From Berberis thunbergii (Eukaryota; Streptophyta; Magnoliopsida; Ranunculales; Berberidaceae): 64,000 nucleotides of DNA. This document shows positions 56,628 through 64,000 of this stretch, in pieces; position 1 is the stretch's first letter, and every line of letters starts with the position of its first letter. The notes beneath the pieces were generated by a model that was not told the DNA's origin, made no database searches, and was given only the letters and a program-made list of their open reading frames with translations. The DNA is taken from assembly GCA_003290165.1 (NCBI GenBank), contig QNQO01002099.1, positions 82,239 to 146,238 of the forward strand. Direction: 5' to 3'. The position numbers were made by a program, and so were the translations under genes.

Positions 56628-57593
56628 ATGGTGTTCTATTTGAAAATGTGGGAGGTAATCAAAATTGATTTTCTGAAAGTTGTTGAAGATTTTAACTCGA
56701 GAAATTTTCTTGATTGGCGGTTGAATACCACTATCATCTCGCTTATTCCTAAATGTGCGGGAATGCGGACAGTCAAAGATTTTAAACCTATTAGTATTTT
56801 GAATGGGGCCTATAAGATCATGGCCAAGGTGTTGGCTAACAAATTGAAAATAGTTTTTCATTCAGTCATTTCTCCTTTTCAAAGTGCAGTAGTCAGTGGA
56901 AGACAAGCGGTTGATAGCCCTTTGATTGCCAATGAAATTATTCATTCTAGGAAAAAACAAGGTGTTCCAGGGCTCGTTATCAAATTAGATTTCTCCAAAG
57001 CCTTTGATAACGTCTCTTGGAGATACTTGGATTTGGTAATGGTTCGCATGGGGTTTGACTCCAAATGGATTCTTTGGCTTCACACTTGCAGATCTACAGT
57101 TAATTTCTCTCTGAAGATTAATGTTCAGCTGCACGGGTTTTTTAATAGCTCGAAAGGCTTGCGCCAAGGTGATCCCCTCTCTCCTCTTTTATTTACTATA
57201 GCAGCAGAATGTCTAACTCAAATGATTCTTAAAGCGGTTGATGTTGGCCTAGTGAGAGGGTTTTCTGTCGCGGAGGGTGGTCCTCATGTTTCTATTCTCC
57301 AGTATGCGGATGATACTATCCTCTTTTGTGATGCTTCCGCTTATCAAGTTCTTGCTCTTAAAAGAATTATGCTTTGGTTCGAAGTTATTTCAGGTCTGAA
57401 AATCAACTTTCACAAATCAAGGGTGTCGCCTATTGGAGAAGTCCCTCATCTGCACCAGTTGACGGGTTTATTGGGTTGTTCAACGGGTCATCTTCCAGTT
57501 AAGTACTTGGGCATGCCTCTGGGTGCTAGTTTTAAAAGTAAAGATGTGTGGGATGAGATGATCGAAATGATGGAATCGAAACTAGCGTCTTAG
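56628..57593 (+). pseudogene. LINE reverse transcriptase domain remnant
   Basis: The 321-codon open frame holds the non-LTR RT core: ISLIPKCAGMRTVKDFKPIS, KLDFSKAFDNVSW (first catalytic Asp), GLRQGDPLSPLLF and the YADD pair at about 57304. The frame is closed by TAG after LAS, where an intact element would continue. The catalytic residues are intact, but upstream and downstream frames are broken. Confidence 0.9.
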
Positions 57594-58959
57594 AAACACA
57601 AATTTCTCTCTAAAGCAGGCAAATTAACTCTTGTACAATCCACATTAGCTTTTATCCCAATGTTCATTCTGTCTCTTATTAAGGTTCCCTGTTCAATAGC
57701 AACCAAGATGGAACAGATCATACGCGATTTCCTTTGAGGTTCTACTCAAAACTCTAGAAAGATGCATTTAGTGGGCTGGGAGAAAATTTGTTGTCCTAAA
57801 TCTCGAGGTGATTTAGGCATTCGTCAGGTGCTCACATTCAATATTGCATTACTTTCTAAGTGGCTTTGGCGATTTGCAGAAGAAAATGACAATTTATGGA
57901 GATCTCTCATTATGGACAAATATGTGAGCAATAGATGAGTTTGGGAAAAGAGAACTAAGTACACTTCCTACGGATGCTCTTTGTGAAAGTCCATTTTCCG
58001 GTGCGCAAGTGGCTTCTACCCTCACACCTCTCTCCAATGTGGAAATGGTGACCTCATCTCTTTCTGGCATGATTTTTGGTGTAGTAACCAATCTTTGAAG
58101 AATCTATTTCCAATGTTGTTTATCATTAACAACAATCAATATGGGAGTGTGAGCAATTTTTGGTCTAACAGCAATTCTTGAGATCTTTCCTTTCAAAGAC
58201 CCCTAAATACTGGGGAGCTAGAAGAATTTGCTAATCTAATGCATCTGTTGGATAAACAGATGCTCTCAGAGGGTTCTGACAGTTTGGTGTGGAAGGGTAA
58301 ATGTGTGGGCTTCTCGGTGAAAGAATTTTCGAATATGTTGGCTGCATCTCATTATGAGACCCACTCCAACCCCTTTATTTCCTCTCACAAAAATCTGGTA
58401 TGGGTGAAAAACATTTTTCCTCGATTAATTTCTTTAGTTGGTCAGTGTTACATGAAAAGATCTTGACTAAAGATAGGTTAAGGAAATGAGGAATCCACAC
58501 AGGGAGTCTTTGTGTGCTTTGCAATGAAATTGACGAGACGCTGGACCATTTGATGCTTCACTGCAGTTTCTCCAAATCCATTAGGAGCAGTTTCTTGTCA
58601 GAATTTGGTTTGAGTTTGATGTTTCAAGGCTCCATTTTAGATTGGTTAAGTTGGTGGTCTCAAGCTAATCATTTCCGTCGGGGTTATGGCGTTGGGTATT
58701 TCATGTTCTCATGTGGTGTGTGTGGAAAGAAATAAATAAAAGGGTATTTGAAGGATTCAACAAATCATAGCACTCTATCTTTATCGAGATTAGAGAATTG
58801 CTATGGAGGATGAGTTTGGCTTGTAATTTGTTTAGGGATTTGGGTTTTGACACTTTCATGGTGTCATGGCATTCCTCGATATAGGAATATTTCTCTTTGT
58901 ATTTGTTTGTTTTGTTTTCTTTTCTTAATAAACATCTTCGTGTTTGACAAAAAAAAAAA

Positions 58960-60896
58960 CAAACCCTTATATTTTGTAAAAAACATGGTCGCCCTCTTCA
59001 AGATACTATTGAGACTAAAAGTATTCTACCTGTTTACTTCGTCCCGACATTGATATATATATGCTAGATATGTCACGGCTTTTAGTGAAGTTGACAATTT
59101 AATTGATACAATTTCAATTATTCCAACTTTACCATTTGGACAGCCAATATGCATGGAACAAGGAGTAGTGGATATCTATGTGAGGATGACACCCTACCTA
59201 CAGGAAATTAAAGTGAATGAACCCGCTAATTTCAGAAAGTTTTTTTTTATGTAAACTAAGTGAAGTCATGAGATGCATGAAAACATCATTACACATTCAA
59301 CTTTGTTTATGTCTTGATGAGCTCAACATTGGATGGATGGGCATGAAGAGCAAATAACTGTTTAGCTAGTACAAGTTGTGGGGTGCACCATTGTTTGGTG
59401 GAAACCCAGAGATGAAAGTGATCGCTGGAGTCCCCACCCTTTCTGGGTAAGTTAGGGATTCAACTTTCATGCAAAAACTTGTTAAAAACCATGTATGTAA
59501 AGGGTTCGAGGTTTTACATTATTGTCTTCTTTTCAACGGATCATCTTGTCCTTTTGAACATTCTCATCTGTTTCTCTATGTACTATATAAACTTTTTATA
59601 TACGATTAGTCAACATCGATTTTGTAATTTTGCTCAGAAAATGGAAGACATGTACATGAAGACGATGACCTTTATATATATCACGATCATGACACTTTTG
59701 GTTGTACAAATTTCTCTTTGGTGCGATAAACATTGCAAATAATAGTGTAATGAATTATTTATAGATTGGTAACAGGATAAGTCTAATTATCTATTAAAGA
59801 TGTACCAATTGAGTTAGAAGAGGTGTGATGGATGGTAATCACACGTCACAATTTCGAATTCAAAAAAGTTAAGGTAAAAATTAATAATAATAAAAAAGAA
59901 ATGTCTTATCAAATTTTATAGACCATTTGGAAAGAAAAAAAATATTTTATCAAATATGCCACCGAGAGGTTTCACATTTGTAGTTGGTTAATTAATTTAT
60001 ATAACCTGTTATAACCATACTCCTATTTTCGTCCAAAGAAAAATATATTAGGATCTAATAGAAATATAGGGTTCCTGATCGTATATTCAAGCTATTTAAA
60101 CTTTTAATATTAAAGATAATATCCAAATTTGAGTACAAGATTATGTTAAATATACGACTCAATTTTTATTATATGAATATGTAAATTTACATGACTCGTG
60201 ATTAGTATGCATTTCTAAGCTTGTGTGTATAGAGATAAATCATCAACTTAAACACTTACCTAACACGGAGATACCACACTTATGAGTCCACGAATCACAA
60301 CAATTGATACCTATTGAAACATGGATATGATTTCTTGGTGCCATTCCATTGATTAATCAATTAGCAATATTATTGACGAAATTTTTATTCCTTGGTTATA
60401 GAGGTTAAAGAAAAGGAAATCGAAAGGTAAAAAACCTACATAGGGAATCATTAGACTGATATTATTGTGGAAAACTTTTTGACAAAAATATTTATTATTG
60501 TTTGTCCATAAAGAGTCTACCAAGTTGCAAAGTGCAAAGGGGGAGATAAAAAGAAGGAAAGTGAAAATGATAAAGATTGGAATATACAAATATAAATTGA
60601 GCTGTTAATCAAAATTTGATTCATGCCTGATGGTCTCATATTCTTATATTCTGGATAAGATTTGATGTGTGGAAGAAAAAGAAAAAGAAATTATTTAAGT
60701 TTATAGTTCTCATTAGATATCATAAATAAATATGAGAAAAGTTTCAAAGGGAATTTAGTGCTTATTAGTGGAATTTTGTAGTCTGAGACTTCCAATGGCA
60801 TTCCTTCCCTTATCAATTTGCAGTGTTGTTGTGTCGTGCCTTCTAATTGATGATGGAAGTAATAGAGAAATGATATCAGAGCTTGTGATAATATTG
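58960..60896. other. AT-rich spacer
   Basis: No exon, RNA gene or bounded element was recognised. Short ORFs lack motif support. Confidence 0.5.
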
Positions 60897-61374
60897 GTAA
60901 GCACTTATGTGCAATAGTTGGATTAAATTATATGATCCAATTATTAACAATCCAATAAATTTTCTTATTTATTTTCTTCATTGATTCTATCTCATAAACT
61001 TCCTTAACAAAACCAATGTAAAAGGAAAGAATCTAAATCTCAGAAAATTTTTCTAATTCTCTTCTCGCTTTCGCTCTCTCCTCTCCCTTCACGTCAAAAT
61101 TCTCATCAAGCTGCGGACATAAAATAAAATAATGCAACTTCATTCTTGAGCACTTTGAATATGAGAGAGCTTCACTAGAAGTATGTGGTATACAGGTGAT
61201 CTATAGAGATTTTAATTCTTTCCAATTTCAATATTAGATGGTTTGATCGAGAAAGTTTATGGAGAGAATCAAGAAAGAGAATAAATATGAAAATCTATTA
61301 GGTAGTTAATAATGAGATCTTATAATTTAATCCAATGGCTATATTAATAAATAAATAAGAGATATAGGGCTTAC
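60897..61374. repeat. Foldback MITE-like element with long inverted arms
   Basis: Left end GTAAGCAC, right end GGGCTTAC. The arms share, in inverted order, TGGATTAAATTATA, ATTATTAAC, TTATTTATT, TTGATTCT and CATAAACTT over roughly 100 bp (left about 60917-61012, right about 61230-61340). The centre is AT-rich. Clear target duplication not found. No coding capacity. Confidence 0.6.
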
Positions 61375-62609
61375 AATTGTTAATTGTTTATCAAGTGTTT
61401 CATTTTTATTTTTATTTTGCTTCATTTAATTACAACTTTGAAATATCCAAAACATGTAATTAGTGCATAACTAAATAATGTATATTTGGATGTTTTTTTC
61501 TTTGGGTTATTTTCTATTTGGCCCACATTTGTTTATTTTTATTTTTATTTGACTCATATTTGTTCTTGTATTTCAGTCTAACATTCATGACCGTCTGTTT
61601 AAGGGTGTTGACTAACAAATTACATTCAATATTTTTTAAATTGACAAATCTACACTAACATAATTTTTCAAATCAAACACTTTTTTTCCCACAATTCCAC
61701 CAACTCTTCTTTTAAAAAAAATTTCTCTCTCTCACCCGACAAACCCACCCTCTCACCAATGCACCCTCTTTTATATTTTTTCTTTTTCTTTTTAATCTCT
61801 TGCGAGAGAGATTACATATAGAGTGAGGGTGAGTTAATATGAGTCAAAAAAATTAATTAAGCAGGGATAAATTTGTCTTTTCAATAAAATTCGTTAATCA
61901 ACCCCCTTGAAAAGAATATAAAAACAAATGAAGGTAGATAAAAATAGACATAAACAAATGAGAACAACCCTTTTTTTCTTTTTACTCAATTGATAATGTA
62001 ATTATTTAAGGGGAAAACCCGGGAGAGGAGGAAAGAAGTAGAAAAACAAGTTATTTTTGTTTTAAGGAAAGAACAGATAAGAATCAAAAGAAGCAGTAAA
62101 GTGGAAAAGGAGAAAAAGAAAAGTGAAAGAGGGCGAAAGTGAGGAAATTTGAAACATATGTTTTTCCTCCAATTATTAAAAAAAAAATCAATTTTATCAT
62201 GGCAATCATCCGACTATTATTTCTTTTATTTTTTCAAACATGCATAGCAATGTTTAGAAAGGAAAAATGACTCCAAATTGTATGCAACACTGCATGAAGT
62301 TGATTACGAAAGTGAAGTACCAAACCTTATATTTGTTTTCAATTGATTTTGTTGCCCTTGAGTATTAGAAATGCCCACTACACAATATACAATAGGAATT
62401 GGCATCTTAGCTACACAAATTAGTGTAAACGAACATCAATGAATGTAGATGATCTGCAGCCATGGAATGTTAAACATGTTGTACTGTAGCTTTGTACTTG
62501 TACTATGGAGAGTAGTGCAATTATATTGACAAGGATGGGTGAACCCATTCATTGTACATGGACCAAATGAGGAAATTGGAGGGGGGCCATGAATTAATAT
62601 TGCACAAGT
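61375..62609. other. AT-rich spacer
   Basis: Poly-T and poly-A rich sequence. No gene or bounded element seen. Confidence 0.5.
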
Positions 62610-63337
62610 TAGGTGTGGACATCTCATCCTACAATCCTGATCTCATCTTGTCCCAATTTTTTTGATCTTATTGAGATTATCAATTCCACCTCGATCCCAT
62701 CCCGTCTCGATCTAGAGTGGGTGAGATCATGATGAAGATTTTCAATCCCGCCCATCTCGTCTCGTCTCGAACTGATTTTTTTAATATTTAAAATGAAATA
62801 TGTAGTATGAAACTATTTATTGACATGACTTTTATTTGTTGTTTTATTTATTGACATGGCTAGTTTATTCTCACAAGCTTCCATGCGACTCACCTAGATA
62901 ATGAATCTAACTCAAACTTTTTCCCTTATTTTTTTCTCTTCCTAACATTTGACAACAACAATGTGTGCTCATCGTAGTTTTTAAATGACAAACCCATTGA
63001 TAATTTTGTTAGCAATGTACAAAAAAAATGATTATATTCAATAGTGGTTATAAAAGAAACGGAGTAAAAGTTAATGAAATGGGAAAATAATAATCAATGG
63101 TTTAAAGTTATATAGTTGTTTTTAAAGTTGTGTGTTTGGTAAATCTAATATTTTCAATCTTGCATGTTAAATTTTCAATCCAAAATTTACTACATGTTCA
63201 TCCTGTTCCGAACCCGTTTGGGATGAGACGAGGTCGGGATGAGGTTTATCCTATCCTGTCCCAATCTCGAACAAACGGGATGGGATAGGGATGAGGTTCA
63301 TCCCATCTCATCCCATCCCGTCTCGTGCCCACCCCTA
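62610..63337. mobile_element. hAT-like non-autonomous element, 728 bp
   Basis: The left end TAGGTGTGGACATCTCATCC and right end (reverse complement) TAGGGGTGGGCACGAGACGG form the TAGGGGTGGGCA-type inverted repeats of plant hAT elements. 8-bp flanks are GCACAAGT (62602-62609) and GCACAAGG (63338-63345), seven of eight matching. Subterminal ATCCCATCCCGTCTCG-like repeats occur at both ends. Interior AT-rich, non-coding. Its right flank is the end of a Tat-type LTR. Confidence 0.8.
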
Positions 63338-64000
63338 GCACAAGGAACACATGTGAGCCACAAACCACCGTTGTGGTGGATGATGGTACTCCGATACTAA
63401 AGTCAAACACGGATCTGGGGACGGCGTAATGCTGTAAACATGAAATTTGTAGCGTACCTTAGATTATCAACCTCATGTCTTATTTATAGTGCTGAAGTTC
63501 TGGTTTGACCAGATCATCGGTGGCGTAGTTTATGGAAAATTTTATTCGTGGAGATCATTATCTAATTAGGAGTTATGCTGTGAAGGGAAGTTTCCCTGTT
63601 ATACTTGTGTTCCTAGATACGTGGGAGATAGTTATCAATCAGAGTATCGTCCACAGATAGAAGTTTCCATGTGCGACGTATACGTTGGTATTTGTTTCCT
63701 AGTTGAAAGTAAAATGTTGTTGTCATGCCTGTCCGAAGCCGATCCCCGATATACTTGCCTTAGTAGGACTTACGAGTATTGGGGATAACTGTGAGATGCA
63801 TGAGCTTAGCAGGCTGTAATGATTTTGGTTCATCCGGCGGGCTGCATTATGCGGGCTTGAAACCACTTGGGTCGGATCAATGTTGGGCTGACGCTTGGGC
63901 CTGTTATTTCTCGAGATCATCATGACACGTATACGATGTAGAAAAAAGTTGTTTTGGTGTATCATCAGCTACTTCCCCTGAGTTAGTGGGCATTGCACAT
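63338..64000 (-). repeat. Tat-type LTR in reverse orientation, copy D, cut by the window end
   Basis: The reverse complement carries CCCACTAACTCAGGG, ACTCGTAAG, TATCTAGGAACACA, CTATAAATAAGACATGA and CCACCACAACGGTGG in the same order as copy A. It extends about 280 bases further 5' than copy A. Its inner end at the CCTTGTGC block meets the hAT-like element at 63337, and on the other side of that insertion the LTR sequence does not resume beyond the duplicated flank. Confidence 0.8.

Larger units (their letters stand above)
54650..58959 (+). mobile_element. L1-type LINE, 5'-truncated and decayed
   Basis: The left end is uncertain; a partial ORF1-like Pro/Ser-rich stretch runs at about 54731-55257. 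ORF2 starts MNFKIISWNCRGLGN at 55258 (endonuclease), with QETKLE, WVLTGDFNVVHH and GSDHHAI blocks. RT at 56628-57593 has LVIKLDFSKAFDNVSW, GLRQGDPLSPLLFTI and YADDTILF. A zinc-finger-like C-terminal region at about 58400-58735 has CVLCNEIDETLDHLMLHC. Stops and frameshifts at about 55330, 55415, 56010, 57591, 57736 and 57936 disable it. A run of 11 A at 58949-58959 marks the 3' end. Target duplication not found. Confidence 0.9.

Noticed and set aside
1..64000. CRISPR array, bacterial operon or phage features
   Set aside because: Introns, LTR elements and codon patterns show plant nuclear DNA. The tandem repeats have no short regular spacers.

Overview
The window is plant nuclear DNA, most likely from a eudicot: intron-rich genes with GT-AG junctions, AT-rich spacers, a NIT4-like nitrilase, and a dense load of plant-type transposons (Ty3/gypsy of the Tat and chromovirus lineages, CACTA, hAT-like elements, an L1-type LINE, short non-autonomous LTR elements). 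Only two host genes look intact. Everything else that codes is transposon-derived, captured or broken. All models were read by eye. Family names rest on remembered motifs, not on a search.

Layout. 1-10113: decayed Tat-lineage Ty3/gypsy sequence on the + strand. It has an LTR, primer site, gag, protease, RT, two RNase H domains, integrase, a tandem-repeat 3' region interrupted by an LTR fragment that itself carries a small hAT-like element, an antisense ORF remnant and another LTR. 10114-12600: tandem repeats and two foldback sequences. 13073-14796 (-): a two-exon gene for a 78-residue protein, with a 386-bp duplication in its intron. 17968-22980: repeats, and a chromovirus deletion derivative (19367-22469, -) with a clean 5-bp target duplication.

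22987-35209 (+): a five-exon gene for 449 residues. A nitrilase domain with intact Glu-Lys-Cys triad is preceded, in the same first exon and frame, by about 112 residues that include a class I TCP-like helix-loop-helix. Its 7.8-kb second intron holds a hAT-like element with a short LTR element nested inside, and its third intron holds another hAT-like element.

37550-43440 (+): a Pro-X carboxypeptidase-like (S28) pseudogene, split in an exon by a 3.8-kb solo-LTR-like insertion. A second piece of the same gene lies at 54101-54620. Between them sits a short LTR element whose LTR was entered by a 9.06-kb CACTA element (43827-52884). The CACTA carries in-phase exons of an APUM24/PUF6-like gene, one LOG-like exon, and two further spliced exon sets I do not recognise. 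A 5'-truncated L1 LINE (about 54650-58959) follows. The window ends with AT-rich spacer, a foldback element, a hAT-like element and a Tat-type LTR in reverse orientation.

The most unusual object is the TCP-like/nitrilase fusion, in which the apparent ancestral nitrilase start survives as an internal Met. Next is the CACTA element carrying several host exon sets in one orientation.
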